Assembly (NCBI RefSeq): GCF_014168815.1
Contig: NZ_AP021972.1
Location: 4,712,001-4,776,000, forward strand
DNA from: Klebsiella sp. WP3-W18-ESBL-02
GTDB lineage: Bacteria > Pseudomonadota > Gammaproteobacteria > Enterobacterales > Enterobacteriaceae
Direction of reading: 5' to 3'
Length of the DNA: 64,000 bases
Shown: positions 1 through 9,354 of the stretch, in pieces
Position numbering within the stretch: position 1 is the stretch's first letter
Layout of the letters: each line of letters opens with the position of its first letter
Program-made: the position numbers and the translations under genes
Notes under the pieces: model-generated
What the model was told of the DNA's origin: nothing
What the model saw: only the letters and a program-made list of their open reading frames with translations
Database searches by the model: none

Positions 1-225
1 TTCACGCCGCTCGTGATGCTCGCCGGGTGTTCATTGCCCCCCGCCATTCCGTTTATTGGCGCCTATTACCCCGGCTGGCTTCTGTGCATGATTGTCGGCG
101 TTATTCTCACGCTGCTCTCCCGGCGAATTCTTTTACGTAAGCGTCACGCCCTGCCGTTGGCCGGCGTGGTTTATACCGCCCTCTTTGCCCTCTACTCCAT
201 GCTGTTCTGGCTGGTCTTTTTCTAA
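1..225 (+). CDS. ytcA: YtcA family lipoprotein (3' part only)
   Basis: The reading frame is open from base 1, so the true start lies before the window. The visible product begins FTPLVMLAGCSLPPAIP, the end of a lipoprotein signal peptide with an LAGC lipobox, so the mature protein should start at Cys and be lipid-anchored. Two hydrophobic stretches follow (around WLLCMIVGVILTLL and VVYTALFALYSMLFWLVFF). It matches what I recall of E. coli YtcA, a small protein of unknown function encoded just before mdtN. The stop is 19 bases before mdtN, so it is probably the first gene of the efflux operon. Confidence 0.85.
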   Translation, partial: FTPLVMLAGCSLPPAIPFIGAYYPGWLLCMIVGVILTLLSRRILLRKRHALPLAGVVYTALFALYSMLFWLVFF

Positions 226-244
226 TTTATATTGAGATGCGCTA

Positions 245-1276
245 ATGGAAAGCACGCAGAAAAACGTTCCTCGTCGTAAAGCCCACGCGCTGGCGCTGGC
301 CCTGCTCGCCCTCGTCGTGATGGTATTCGTTATCTGGCGCATGGAAACGTCGCCTTCCACTAACGATGCCTATGCATCCGCAGACACCATTGACGTGGTG
401 CCCGAAGTCAGTGGCCGTATCGTTGAACTGGCGGTAGCAGATAACCAGCAGGTTAAGCAGGGAGACCTGCTGTTTCGGATAGACCCCCGGCCTTATGAAG
501 CCAGCCTCGCCAAAGCAGAAGCCTCGCTGGCCGCGCTGGATAAACAAATTATGCTGACCCAGCGCAGCGTTGATGCCCAGAAATTTGCGGCCGGCTCCGT
601 TGAAGCCACCGTAGCCAAAGCGCGCGCGGCGGCCAAACAGGCCAGCGATACGCTGAAGCGCACCGAACCGCTGCTGGCCCAGGGATTTGTTTCCGCCGAA
701 GACGTCGACCGCGCCAGAACCGCCCAGCGCGCCAGCGAAGCCGATCTTAACGCCGTGCTGTTGCAAGCGCAGCAGGCCGCTAGCGCGGTGAGCGGTGTTG
801 ATGCGCTGGTCGCCCAGCGCGTCGCGGTGCAGGCCGATATTGCGCTGACTAAGCTGCACCTTGAGATGGCGACGGTTCGCGCACCGTTCGACGGCCGCGT
901 GGTCTCGCTGAAAACCGCCATCGGCCAGTTCGCCTCGGCCATGAAGCCGGTCTTCACGCTGATTGATACCCGCCACTGGTATGTGATCGCCAACTTCCGA
1001 GAAACCGAGCTGAAAAATATCCGCCCAGGCACCCCCGCCACCGTACATCTGATGAGTGACAGCGGTAAAGCCTTCAGCGGTAAAGTAGACTCCATCGGCT
1101 ACGGCGTGCTGCCCGACGATGGCGGTATAGTGATGGGCGGACTGCCGCGCGTTGCGCGCTCCATCAACTGGGTACGCGTGGCCCAGCGTTTCCCGGTGAA
1201 GATTATGGTCGACAAGCCAGACGCAGAGACGTTCCGCATCGGAGCCTCGGCGGTTGCCACGCTTGAGTCGCCATAA
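245..1276 (+). CDS. mdtN: Multidrug efflux membrane fusion protein MdtN
   Basis: Encodes 343 residues, the length of E. coli MdtN, a periplasmic adaptor of the HlyD/EmrA family. One N-terminal membrane helix (about residues 15-32) is followed by a biotinyl-lipoyl-like half (VVPEVSGRIVELAVADNQQV), a long alanine-rich coiled-coil hairpin (about 85-190) and a second lipoyl half (VRAPFDGRVVSLKTAIGQ). It should bridge the inner-membrane MdtO and outer-membrane MdtP. The stop overlaps the mdtO start by one base (TAATG), which implies translational coupling. The exported substrate cannot be read from the sequence. Confidence 0.93.
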   Translation: MESTQKNVPRRKAHALALALLALVVMVFVIWRMETSPSTNDAYASADTIDVVPEVSGRIVELAVADNQQVKQGDLLFRIDPRPYEASLAKAEASLAALDKQIMLTQRSVDAQKFAAGSVEATVAKARAAAKQASDTLKRTEPLLAQGFVSAEDVDRARTAQRASEADLNAVLLQAQQAASAVSGVDALVAQRVAVQADIALTKLHLEMATVRAPFDGRVVSLKTAIGQFASAMKPVFTLIDTRHWYVIANFRETELKNIRPGTPATVHLMSDSGKAFSGKVDSIGYGVLPDDGGIVMGGLPRVARSINWVRVAQRFPVKIMVDKPDAETFRIGASAVATLESP

Positions 1277-3243
1277 TGAACATACTCTCCTACCTGCCGC
1301 TACCGTTGGTCAGGCTGCTGGCATTTTTCCGTGAGGAGCTGAGCGAGAAGCGGCCCGGGCGATTCACCCACACCATGCAGCTATGGGCGGGCTGTCTGCT
1401 GGTGGTGCTGATCTCCATGACCTTCGAGATCCCTTTTATGGCCATCTCGCTGGCGGTGCTGTTTTACGGCGTACAGTCGAACGCGTTTTACACTAAATTC
1501 GTCGCCGTGCTGTTCATCATGGCGACGGTACTGGAAATCGGCAGCCTGTTTCTTATCTACAAATGGTCGTACGGCTATCCGCTGGCACGCATGATTATCG
1601 CCAGCGCTATCCTGATCGGCTGCATGTTTATGATGCGCACCCATCGCCTGGGGCTGCTGTTCTTCGCCGTGGCAATCATCGCGGTCTATGGTCAGACGTT
1701 TCCCGGCATGCTCGATTACCCGGAAATTGTTGTACGCCTCACCCTCTGGTGCATTGTGGTTGGCCTGTATCCAACGCTGCTGATGGTACTGCTTGGCGTG
1801 CTCTGGTTTCCTCTGCGCGCCGGAAAGCAGATGCAGGAAGCGCTGTGTGCCAGGCTCGATGACGCGCTTGGCCATCTGGCAACGCCCGCCGCGCCGCTGG
1901 CGGAAAAATACGTCGAGCGGGAAGCGCTGGCGCTACAGAAGCTGAATGTCTTCTGTATGGCCGATGATGCCGACTGGAAGGCGCGCAGCGCCTGGTGGCA
2001 GTGCTGCGTCTCCACCGTGACCTTCCTGTATACCACGCTCAACCGCTACTCGGGCACCGCACCGCGTGCGCTCACCGACAGGCTAAGAGATGAAATGCTG
2101 TCGCTACGTCAGGCCATTGCCGCCGGTCAGTGCTGGCAGAGCCGCTGGACGCTCAGCGACGATGAGCACGCCATCGCCCGGCAATACGGCCTTGAGAACC
2201 TGTGCGAACAGCTACGTCTGCTGGGGCAGATGGATCCTGACACGCCGCCCACGCCCGCCGTGAAGCCACCATCCATGGCCGCAGATGCCTTCACGAATCC
2301 TCACTACATCTGCTATGCGCTGAAAACGCTGCTGGCCTGCATGATTTGCTATGTCTTTTACTCCGGCGTCGACTGGGAAGGGATCCACACCTGCATGCTG
2401 ACCTGCGTGATTGTCGCCAACCCCAGCATCGGATCGTCGTATCAGAAAATGGCGCTACGCTTCGGCGGCGCAGTCTGCGGCGCTGTACTGGCGCTATTGG
2501 TCACCATTTTCATCATGCCGTGGCTGGATAACATCGCCGAGCTGCTGTGTCTGCTGGCCCCCATTTTCCTGTTCGGCGCATGGATCGCTACCGGATCGGA
2601 ACGATCGTCCTATATCGGCACCCAGATGATCGTCACCTTTGCGCTGGCGACGGTCGAAAACGTCTTTGGCCCGGCTTACGATCTGACCGAAATACGCGAT
2701 CGCGCCGTCGGTATTCTGATTGGCACCGCCGTTTCCGCCGTCGTGTATACCTTTGTCTGGCCGGAAAGCGAAGCCCAGGCTCTGCCGAAAAAGCTGGCCG
2801 CCGCACTGGGTATGCTTGGCAAAATGCTGCGTCTTCCGCAGCAGGAACCCGCGACCCAGCGCAGCTATTTACAGCTGCGCATCGGCTGCCATGCAGCCTT
2901 TAATGCCTGTGAAGAAATGGCCGAACGCGTCGCGCTGGAGCATCAGCTTGACGCCGACGCGCGAAGCGCGCTGCTGGCCAACAGCCGCGCCGTTATCGCC
3001 TGCGGTCGCGAGATCCTCTACCGCTGGGAGGGCGCTTCCGCTCCCGAGCCTCGGCTCGCCGAAGCCCTGGAGCACTACGCCGCAAGTCTGGAAAATGGCA
3101 TCACGGCGTCGGTAGCCCCTTTTGAATATCCCCCTTCACTCGCCGCGCATGCCCAAGGCGTGATGCAGCAGATAGCCCATTTACCCGACTGGACTCACCG
3201 GGCGGCCCTTCCGGCCGGAAAACAGGCGCAAGGAACCCCATGA
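1276..3243 (+). CDS. mdtO: Efflux inner-membrane protein MdtO (FUSC/ArAE family)
   Basis: Encodes 655 residues, somewhat shorter than the roughly 680 of E. coli MdtO. Two clusters of membrane helices (about residues 35-175 and 355-490) are separated and followed by soluble segments. This duplicated pattern is typical of the fusaric acid resistance/aromatic acid exporter family. It is the probable inner-membrane part of the MdtNOP tripartite system. It starts within the mdtN stop codon and ends in an ATGA overlap with mdtP, so the three genes are tightly coupled. Family members use the proton motive force; the substrate here is not known. Confidence 0.92.
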   Translation: MNILSYLPLPLVRLLAFFREELSEKRPGRFTHTMQLWAGCLLVVLISMTFEIPFMAISLAVLFYGVQSNAFYTKFVAVLFIMATVLEIGSLFLIYKWSYGYPLARMIIASAILIGCMFMMRTHRLGLLFFAVAIIAVYGQTFPGMLDYPEIVVRLTLWCIVVGLYPTLLMVLLGVLWFPLRAGKQMQEALCARLDDALGHLATPAAPLAEKYVEREALALQKLNVFCMADDADWKARSAWWQCCVSTVTFLYTTLNRYSGTAPRALTDRLRDEMLSLRQAIAAGQCWQSRWTLSDDEHAIARQYGLENLCEQLRLLGQMDPDTPPTPAVKPPSMAADAFTNPHYICYALKTLLACMICYVFYSGVDWEGIHTCMLTCVIVANPSIGSSYQKMALRFGGAVCGAVLALLVTIFIMPWLDNIAELLCLLAPIFLFGAWIATGSERSSYIGTQMIVTFALATVENVFGPAYDLTEIRDRAVGILIGTAVSAVVYTFVWPESEAQALPKKLAAALGMLGKMLRLPQQEPATQRSYLQLRIGCHAAFNACEEMAERVALEHQLDADARSALLANSRAVIACGREILYRWEGASAPEPRLAEALEHYAASLENGITASVAPFEYPPSLAAHAQGVMQQIAHLPDWTHRAALPAGKQAQGTP

Positions 3244-4700
3244 CCATGATCCGTTCTCTTTCTCCTTTACTCCTTTGCAGTCTGCTTGCGAGCACGACGG
3301 TGCTCTCAGGCTGCGCGCTGATCCGCGAAGATGCCTCGCCGCATCAGCAGCTGGCGCCGGAGCAAATCAAACTGGCCGATGACATCCACCTGGCCAGTAG
3401 CGGCTGGCCGCAGGCGCAGTGGTGGCGGCAGTTTAACGACCCACAGCTGGCGGCGCTGATAGACAAAACGCTCTCCGGTTCCCACACCCTTACTGAAGCT
3501 AGGCTGCGTGAAGAACAAGCGCAGTCTCAGGCCGAACTGCTGGAGGGCGGCTCGCAGCTGCAAATGGCGGCACTAGGCATGATTAACCGCCAGCGAGCCT
3601 CCGCCAACGGCTTTCTTGGCCCCTATGCGCTGGATGCGCCGAAGCTTGGTATGGATGGCCCATACTACACGCAGGCCACCGTTGGCCTGGTCGCCGGGCT
3701 GAATCTCGATCTGTGGGGCGAGCACCGTTCGGCCGTCGCAGCGGCCATCGGCGCGCAAAACGCGGCCGTCGCAGAAACTGCCGCCGTCGAACTGTCGCTT
3801 TCGGTGGCCGTCGCGCAGCTGTACTACAGCATGCAGGCCAGCTATCAGATGCTCGACCTGCTGGAGCAAACCCGCGATGTGATTGATTACGCGGTACGAG
3901 CGCATCAGAGCAAAGTGGCCCAGGGGCTGGAAGCGAAGGTGCCGTATCACGGCGCACGGGCGCAGATGCTGGCCGTCGATAAGCAAATCGCCGCAGCCAA
4001 AGGCCAGCTCAAAGAGACGCGCGAATCGCTACGCGCGCTGGTGGGCGCGGGGGCCGATACGCGGTTAGACATCAAGCCAACGGCGCTGCCACAGGTACAG
4101 ACGGGGATCCCGGCAACGCTCTCCTACCAACTGCTCGCTCGCCGGCCGGATCTTCAGGCCATGCGCTGGTACGTGCAGGCCTCGCTCGATCGGGTCGATG
4201 CCGCGCGGGCCCTATTCTACCCCAGCTTCGATATCAAAATGTTCTTCGGCCTTGATGCGATTCATATCAACGATCTGTTTAAGGGGACCAGCCGACAAAT
4301 TAACTTTATCCCCGGCCTGCGCCTGCCGCTGTTTGACGGCGGTCGCCTCAACGCCAACCTGAAAAACACCCGTGCCGCCAGCAACATGATGATAGAACGC
4401 TACAACCAGTCGGTACTGAATGCGGTGCGCGATGTCGCCATTAACGGTACCCGTCTGCAAACGCTCAACGACGAGCGGATGATGCAGGCCGAACGGGTAG
4501 ATGCCACCCGCTATACCCAGAGCGCCGCCGAAGCCGCTTTTGGCCGCGGTCTCGGCAGCCGCCTGCAGGCAACCGAAGCGCGTCTGCCGGTGCTTGCCGA
4601 GCAGATGTCACTGCTGATAATCGATACCCAACGCGTGATTCAGAGCATCCAGCTGATCAAATCGCTGGGCGGCGGCTATCAGGCCGCCCCCGGCGAGTAG
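3240..4700 (+). CDS. mdtP: Outer-membrane efflux protein MdtP
   Basis: Encodes 486 residues of the TolC/NodT outer-membrane factor family. The N terminus is a lipoprotein signal peptide ending in LSGC, so the mature protein should be acylated at Cys near residue 25. The two internal repeats of the family are visible, including TLSYQLLARRPDLQAMRWYV. Long stretches agree with the E. coli MdtP sequence as I remember it. It provides the outer-membrane channel for MdtN/MdtO. The start overlaps the mdtO stop (ATGA). Confidence 0.93.
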   Translation: MTMIRSLSPLLLCSLLASTTVLSGCALIREDASPHQQLAPEQIKLADDIHLASSGWPQAQWWRQFNDPQLAALIDKTLSGSHTLTEARLREEQAQSQAELLEGGSQLQMAALGMINRQRASANGFLGPYALDAPKLGMDGPYYTQATVGLVAGLNLDLWGEHRSAVAAAIGAQNAAVAETAAVELSLSVAVAQLYYSMQASYQMLDLLEQTRDVIDYAVRAHQSKVAQGLEAKVPYHGARAQMLAVDKQIAAAKGQLKETRESLRALVGAGADTRLDIKPTALPQVQTGIPATLSYQLLARRPDLQAMRWYVQASLDRVDAARALFYPSFDIKMFFGLDAIHINDLFKGTSRQINFIPGLRLPLFDGGRLNANLKNTRAASNMMIERYNQSVLNAVRDVAINGTRLQTLNDERMMQAERVDATRYTQSAAEAAFGRGLGSRLQATEARLPVLAEQMSLLIIDTQRVIQSIQLIKSLGGGYQAAPGE

Positions 4701-4772
4701 GCCTGATAAGCCTAGCGCCATCAGGTAGCTGGCGCAGGTTGCCGGGTGGCGGCTTCGCCTTATCCGCCCTAC
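4701..4772. repeat. REP pair (BIME) after mdtP
   Basis: Two inverted REP-like units: one reading CCTGATAAGCC...GCGCCATCAGG and one reading TGCCGGGTGGCGGCTTCGCC followed by TTATCCGCCCTAC. They begin directly after the mdtP stop codon. Such units usually protect upstream mRNA ends or bind gyrase/IHF. Confidence 0.75.
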
Positions 4773-4800
4773 AGGTCTCAGGCCCGTCAGGCAGTCCCCG

Positions 4801-4827
4801 CCGCGTGATTACCGTCACGCGGCTTTT
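4801..4827 (+). terminator. Rho-independent terminator of the mdt operon
   Basis: A perfect 8-bp stem CCGCGTGA/TCACGCGG with a six-base loop is followed by CTTTT. It sits about 100 bases after mdtP and before the fdhF control region. Confidence 0.75.
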
Positions 4828-4837
4828 CCCTTCGACA

Positions 4838-4851
4838 CGTCAAATATGACG
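4838..4851. promoter_or_regulatory. Palindrome upstream of fdhF, possible FhlA activator site
   Basis: The palindrome CGTCA-AATA-TGACG lies about 80 bases upstream of the fdhF sigma-54 promoter. In E. coli, FhlA activates fdhF from upstream sites at a similar distance. The match to an FhlA site is inferred from position and symmetry, not from a full consensus match. Confidence 0.3.
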
Positions 4852-4922
4852 ACAGCCTGTTTTTCGTCAGGGTTTTGCCCAGAAATCACCCGTATTATCA
4901 GGGAATGCCCACAATAAAAAAG

Positions 4923-4938
4923 TGGCATAAAAGATGCA
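4923..4938 (+). promoter_or_regulatory. Sigma-54 promoter of fdhF
   Basis: TGGCATAAAAGATGCA carries the -24 GG and -12 GC elements spaced as in RpoN promoters. It resembles the E. coli fdhF promoter and lies 51 bases before the fdhF ATG. It implies expression under formate and anaerobic conditions through FhlA. Confidence 0.8.
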
Positions 4939-4989
4939 TACTGAGGGCGACAGCGCGTATGCGCGATTTGATTAACTGGAGCGAGACCG

Positions 4990-7137
4990 ATGAAAAAAGT
5001 CGTCACGGTTTGCCCGTATTGCGCATCAGGTTGCAAAATCAACCTGGTGGTCGATAACGGAAAAATCGTCCGGGCAGAGGCGGCTCAGGGGAAAACCAAC
5101 CAGGGTACCCTGTGTCTGAAAGGCTATTACGGCTGGGACTTTATTAACGATACCCAGATCCTGACGCCACGTCTGAAAACCCCCATGATTCGTCGCCAGC
5201 GTGGCGGCAAGCTGGAATCCGTCTCCTGGGACGAGGCGCTGAATTACGTTGCCGATCGCCTGAGCGCGATCAAAGCGAAATACGGCCCGGATGCTATTCA
5301 GACAACCGGTTCCTCACGCGGAACGGGTAACGAAACAAACTACGTCATGCAAAAATTCGCGCGCGCCGTTATTGGTACCAATAACGTCGACTGCTGCGCA
5401 CGTGTCTGACACGGCCCTTCGGTTGCAGGTCTGCACCAATCGGTCGGTAACGGCGCAATGAGTAACGGCATCAATGAAATTGATGGCACTGACTTAGTCT
5501 TTATTTTCGGCTACAACCCGGCGGATTCTCACCCTATCGTGGCGAATCACGTCATTAACGCCAAACGTAACGGGGCGAAAATCATCGTTTGCGATCCGCG
5601 TAAAATTGAAACCGCGCGCATTGCCGACATGCACATTGCTTTAAGAAACGGCTCAAATATCGCGCTGCTTAACGCGATGGGGCACGTCATAATTGAAGAA
5701 AATCTGTACGACCAGGCGTTTGTCGCTAACCGTACCGAAGGTTTTGAAGAGTACCGTAAGATTGTCGAAGGCTACACGCCAGAGTCCGTCGAAGACATTA
5801 CCGGCGTCAGCGCGCAGGAAATTCGTCAGGCGGCGCGGATGTATGCCAGCGCCAAAAGCGCGGCGATTCTGTGGGGTATGGGCGTCACCCAGTTCTATCA
5901 GGGCGTAGAAACCGTGCGTTCCCTGACCAGCCTCGCCATGCTGACCGGCAACCTCGGTAAGCCAAGCGTCGGCGTTAACCCTGTCCGCGGCCAGAACAAC
6001 GTTCAGGGCGCGTGCGATATGGGCGCGCTGCCGGATACCTATCCGGGCTATCAGTACGTGAAAGATCCGGCCAACCGCGAGAAGTTCGCCAAGGCCTGGG
6101 GCGTGGAAAGCCTGCCTGCGCACACCGGCTATCGCATCAGCGAACTGCCGCACCGCGCGGCGCATGGCGAAGTTCGCGCGGCGTACATTATGGGTGAGGA
6201 CCCGTTACAGACCGATGCCGAACTCTCTGCGGTACGTAAAGGGTTCGAAGATCTGGAACTGGTTATCGTCCAGGATATCTTTATGACCAAAACCGCGGCG
6301 GCGGCGGATGTGATTTTACCGTCAACGTCCTGGGGTGAGCATGAAGGCGTCTTCACCGCGGCGGACCGTGGCTTCCAGCGCTTCTTTAAAGCCGTGGAGC
6401 CGAAGTGGGATCTGAAAACGGACTGGCAGATTATCAGTGAAATCGCCACCCGTATGGGCTACCCGATGCATTACAACAACACCCAGGAAATCTGGGACGA
6501 GTTGCGCCATCTGTGCCCGGATTTCTACGGTGCCACCTACGAGAAGATGGGCGAACTGGGCTTTATCCAGTGGCCTTGCCGCGATACTTCGGATGCCGAC
6601 CAGGGGACGACCTACCTCTTCAAAGAGAAGTTCGACACCCCGAACGGCCTGGCGCAGTTCTTCACCTGCGACTGGGTAGCGCCTATCGACAAGCTCACCG
6701 AAGAGTATCCGATGGTACTGTCGACGGTGCGTGAAGTCGGCCACTACTCCTGCCGTTCGATGACCGGCAACTGTGCGGCGCTGGCGGCGCTGGCGGATGA
6801 ACCGGGCTATGCCCAGATCAACACCGCCGATGCGGCGCGTTTAGGCATTGAGGATGAAGCGCTGGTGTGGGTGAACTCCCGCAAAGGCAAAATCATCACC
6901 CGTGCGGCAGTTAGCGACCGTCCGAACAAAGGCGCGATTTACATGACCTACCAGTGGTGGATTGGGGCCTGTAATGAACTGGTAACCGAGAACCTGAGCC
7001 CGATTACCAAAACGCCTGAGTATAAATACTGCGCCGTCAACGTTGAGCCGATTGCCGACCAGCGTGCCGCAGAGCAGTATGTTATTGATGAGTATAATAA
7101 GCTGAAGGCTCGCCTGCGCGAAAGCGCAATGGGCTAA
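4990..7137 (+). CDS. fdhF: Formate dehydrogenase H, selenocysteine-containing
   Basis: Read through an in-frame TGA at 5407-5409 (codon 140), the gene encodes 715 residues, the length of E. coli FdhF. This is the molybdopterin [4Fe-4S] enzyme that oxidises formate to CO2 in the formate hydrogenlyase complex at the inner face of the membrane. The N terminus has the Cys cluster VCPYCASGCK...GTLCLKG for the iron-sulfur centre. The active-site stretch is CCARV-Sec-HGPS. The C-terminal part carries the pterin-binding domain. A naive caller splits it into 4990-5409 and a piece starting at 5458 in the same frame; it is one gene, not a frameshift. It stands alone between a sigma-54 promoter and a strong terminator. 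Confidence 0.96.
5407..5446 (+). promoter_or_regulatory. Bacterial SECIS element with UGA selenocysteine codon
   Basis: The TGA at 5407 is followed by a hairpin whose apical part GGTTGCAGGTCTGCACC (5421-5437) has the GGTCT loop and bulged T that SelB recognises in E. coli fdhF. By recollection the element differs from E. coli at only one base. It directs insertion of selenocysteine and requires selABCD elsewhere in the genome. Confidence 0.93.
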
Positions 7138-7151
7138 GCGGACTCGTTTCA

Positions 7152-7178
7152 ACGCCCCCATTCGGGGGCGTTTTTTTA
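7152..7178 (+). terminator. Rho-independent terminator after fdhF
   Basis: The stem ACGCCCCC/GGGGGCGT with loop ATTC is followed by seven T residues, 15 bases after the fdhF stop. Confidence 0.9.
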
Positions 7179-7229
7179 TCCTCGTATTCTCTTTATACTG
7201 CCCACTTCCTCGACCACCTACATAAAACA

Positions 7230-7913
7230 ATGAAACGACTTTTAGCACTGCTGTGGCTCGCCACGCTGTCAGTACACGCCGAAGAGCCGGGCAGCCAGTA
7301 TCAACAGGCCGCCGAGGCCGGAGACGCGCGCGCGCAGTATTATCTGGCCGATACCTGGTTTAGCTCAGGCGATTTGAGTAAAGCCGAATTCTGGGCGCAG
7401 AAATCCGCCGACGCCGGCGATGCCGACGCCTGCGCGCTGCTGGCGCAGATCAAAATCACTAATCCGGTTAGCCTGGATTATCCGGCGGCCAGAGCGCTGG
7501 CGGAGAAAGCTACCCACGCAGGTAGCAAAGCCGGTGAGGTCATCCTGGCGCGAATTTTAATTAACAGCCAGGCGGGCAAGACCGACTACCCGCGCGCCAT
7601 CAACCTGCTACAGCAGGCATCGATGAATACTGAAAACGACTTTGCGGTCGATGCGCAGATGCTGCTGGGGCTGCTTTACGCCAACGGCGTAGGCGTGAAA
7701 GAAGACGATGAAAAAGCCACCGACTACTTCAAAAATAGCTCGGCGCTGTCACGTACCGGCTATGCCGAATACTGGGCAGGCATGATGTTCCAGAGCGGTG
7801 AGAAAGGGTTTATCACGCCCAATAAACAAAAGGCGCTACAGTGGCTGAATCTGAGCTGTACGGAAGGGTTTGATACCGGCTGCGAGGAGTTTGATAAGTT
7901 AAGCTCTGAGTAG
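7230..7913 (+). CDS. yjcO: Sel1-repeat protein YjcO
   Basis: Encodes 227 residues with a signal peptide (MKRLLALLWLATLSVHA), so it is probably periplasmic. At least three Sel1/TPR-like helical repeats follow, for example DARAQYYLADTWFSSGDL, AQMLLGLLYANGVGV and AEYWAGMMFQSGEKG. Such repeats bind proteins, and no catalytic motif is seen. Position between fdhF and gltP and length (229 in E. coli) match YjcO, whose role is unknown. Confidence 0.88.
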   Translation: MKRLLALLWLATLSVHAEEPGSQYQQAAEAGDARAQYYLADTWFSSGDLSKAEFWAQKSADAGDADACALLAQIKITNPVSLDYPAARALAEKATHAGSKAGEVILARILINSQAGKTDYPRAINLLQQASMNTENDFAVDAQMLLGLLYANGVGVKEDDEKATDYFKNSSALSRTGYAEYWAGMMFQSGEKGFITPNKQKALQWLNLSCTEGFDTGCEEFDKLSSE

Positions 7914-7986
7914 GTCGGATAAGGTCTCGCCGCCATCCGGCAATGTACGCAGGCTTGCCTGATGGCGCTACGCTTATCAGTCCTAC
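7914..7986. repeat. REP pair (BIME) after yjcO
   Basis: Two inverted units, GTCGGATAAGG...CGCCATCCGGCA and GCCTGATGGCGC...CTTATCAGTCCTAC, start right at the yjcO stop codon. Confidence 0.8.
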
Positions 7987-8000
7987 AAAACCACAAAAAT

Positions 8001-8031
8001 AACAACGCCGGGCATGCCCGGCGTTGTTGTT
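8001..8031. terminator. Bidirectional terminator between yjcO and gltP
   Basis: A near-perfect hairpin AACAACGCCGGGC/GCCCGGCGTTGTT has A/T-rich flanks on both sides. It can end yjcO transcription on the plus strand and gltP on the minus strand. Confidence 0.85.
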
Positions 8032-8040
8032 TCTTTTCTA

Positions 8041-9354
8041 TTACTGATCGGCAGTTTTATCAAACTTGCCCAGCATTTCGCGCTCGTAGGCCAGCGCTTT
8101 TTTGCGGTCAAATTTGTGTTCCCACTTGGCAATCACCAGCACCGCCAGCGCATTACCGACCACGTTCAGCGCGGTACGCGCCATGTCGAGAATACGGTCA
8201 ACCCCAGCAATAAAGGCCAGGCCTTCCAGCGGAATGCCTACGCTGCCCAGCGTAGCCAGCAGCACCACAAAGGAGACGCCCGGTACGCCGGCAATCCCTT
8301 TTGAGGTCACCATCAGCGTCAGAACCAGTACGATTTCCTGCCAGATGGACAGATCGATACCATACAGCTGGGCAATAAAGATAGCCGCGATGCTCTGGTA
8401 CAGCGTAGAGCCATCGAGGTTAAAGGAGTAACCGGTCGGCACCACGAAACTGGTGATTGACGCCGGCGCGCCGTACGCTTCCATCTTCTCAATAATACGC
8501 GGCAGCACGCTCTCGGAGCTGGCCGTAGAGTAAGCCAGAATCAGCTCGTCCTTCAGGATGCGAATCAGGATCCAGATTTTAAGCCCGCAAATGCGCGCCA
8601 CAATACCCAGAACCACCAGCGCAAAGAACAGAATCGCAAAGTGCACCAGCAGCACCAGCTTGGCCAGCGGCCACAGCGAGGCGAAGCCAAAGTTAGCGAC
8701 CGTGACGGCAATCAGCGCGAACACGCCGACCGGCGCGTAGCGCATAACCATATGGGTCACTTTAAACATGGTTTCGGAAATTGAACGGAATACCGTCACC
8801 AGCGGCTCACGGTGCGTCGCGGGCAGCGAAGAAAGGCCCAGGCCAAACAGCACCGAGAAGAAGATGATCGGCAGCATATCGCCTTTCGCCATGGAGGCGA
8901 TGATATTGGTCGGCACCAGCGACAGAATCGTGCCCATCAGGCCATGCGCGTGGCTCTGCACTTCTGCCGTTGTGCTCTGGTATTTCGAAATATCCACCGT
9001 CGCCAGCTGCGACATATCAATACCGGCACCCGGCTGGAACACGTTGGCCATGGTGATACCGATAATGATCGCAATCGTCGTGATCACTTCGAAATAGATG
9101 ATGGTTTTAGCGCCAATTCGCCCCAACTGTTTTGCATCGCCAACGCCGGCTATTCCGACAATCAGCGTCGAAATAACAATCGGCACCACAATCATTTTAA
9201 TCAGATGGATGAAAATATCGCCAGCCGGGGACAGCAGATTCATAACCAGCCAGTCACGGCTATCGCTATGATAATGCAGATAACTACCCAGAATAATACC
9301 CAGCACGAGGGCGATGAGAATTTGCCAGGCTAAGCTGACACGTGTTTTCTTCAT
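8041..9354 (-). CDS. gltP: Proton/glutamate-aspartate symporter GltP
   Basis: Encodes 437 residues of the dicarboxylate/amino acid:cation symporter family, the E. coli length, closely matching its sequence from MKKTRVSLAWQ onward. Typical motifs are visible: serine-rich AYSTASSESVLP at the first re-entrant loop and GYSFNLDGSTLYQSIAA, which helps bind the substrate carboxylates. It imports glutamate and aspartate with protons across the inner membrane. An in-frame start 12 codons upstream exists, but the ATG at 9354 is preceded by an AGGAAG ribosome-binding site and agrees with the family start. In E. coli the nrf operon lies between this gene and acs. Confidence 0.95.
   Translation of the reverse strand: MKKTRVSLAWQILIALVLGIILGSYLHYHSDSRDWLVMNLLSPAGDIFIHLIKMIVVPIVISTLIVGIAGVGDAKQLGRIGAKTIIYFEVITTIAIIIGITMANVFQPGAGIDMSQLATVDISKYQSTTAEVQSHAHGLMGTILSLVPTNIIASMAKGDMLPIIFFSVLFGLGLSSLPATHREPLVTVFRSISETMFKVTHMVMRYAPVGVFALIAVTVANFGFASLWPLAKLVLLVHFAILFFALVVLGIVARICGLKIWILIRILKDELILAYSTASSESVLPRIIEKMEAYGAPASITSFVVPTGYSFNLDGSTLYQSIAAIFIAQLYGIDLSIWQEIVLVLTLMVTSKGIAGVPGVSFVVLLATLGSVGIPLEGLAFIAGVDRILDMARTALNVVGNALAVLVIAKWEHKFDRKKALAYEREMLGKFDKTADQ

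Noticed and set aside
4990..5458. Apparent frameshift or split of fdhF
   Set aside because: The frame is the same on both sides of the TGA and a SECIS hairpin follows, so this is selenocysteine, not damage.
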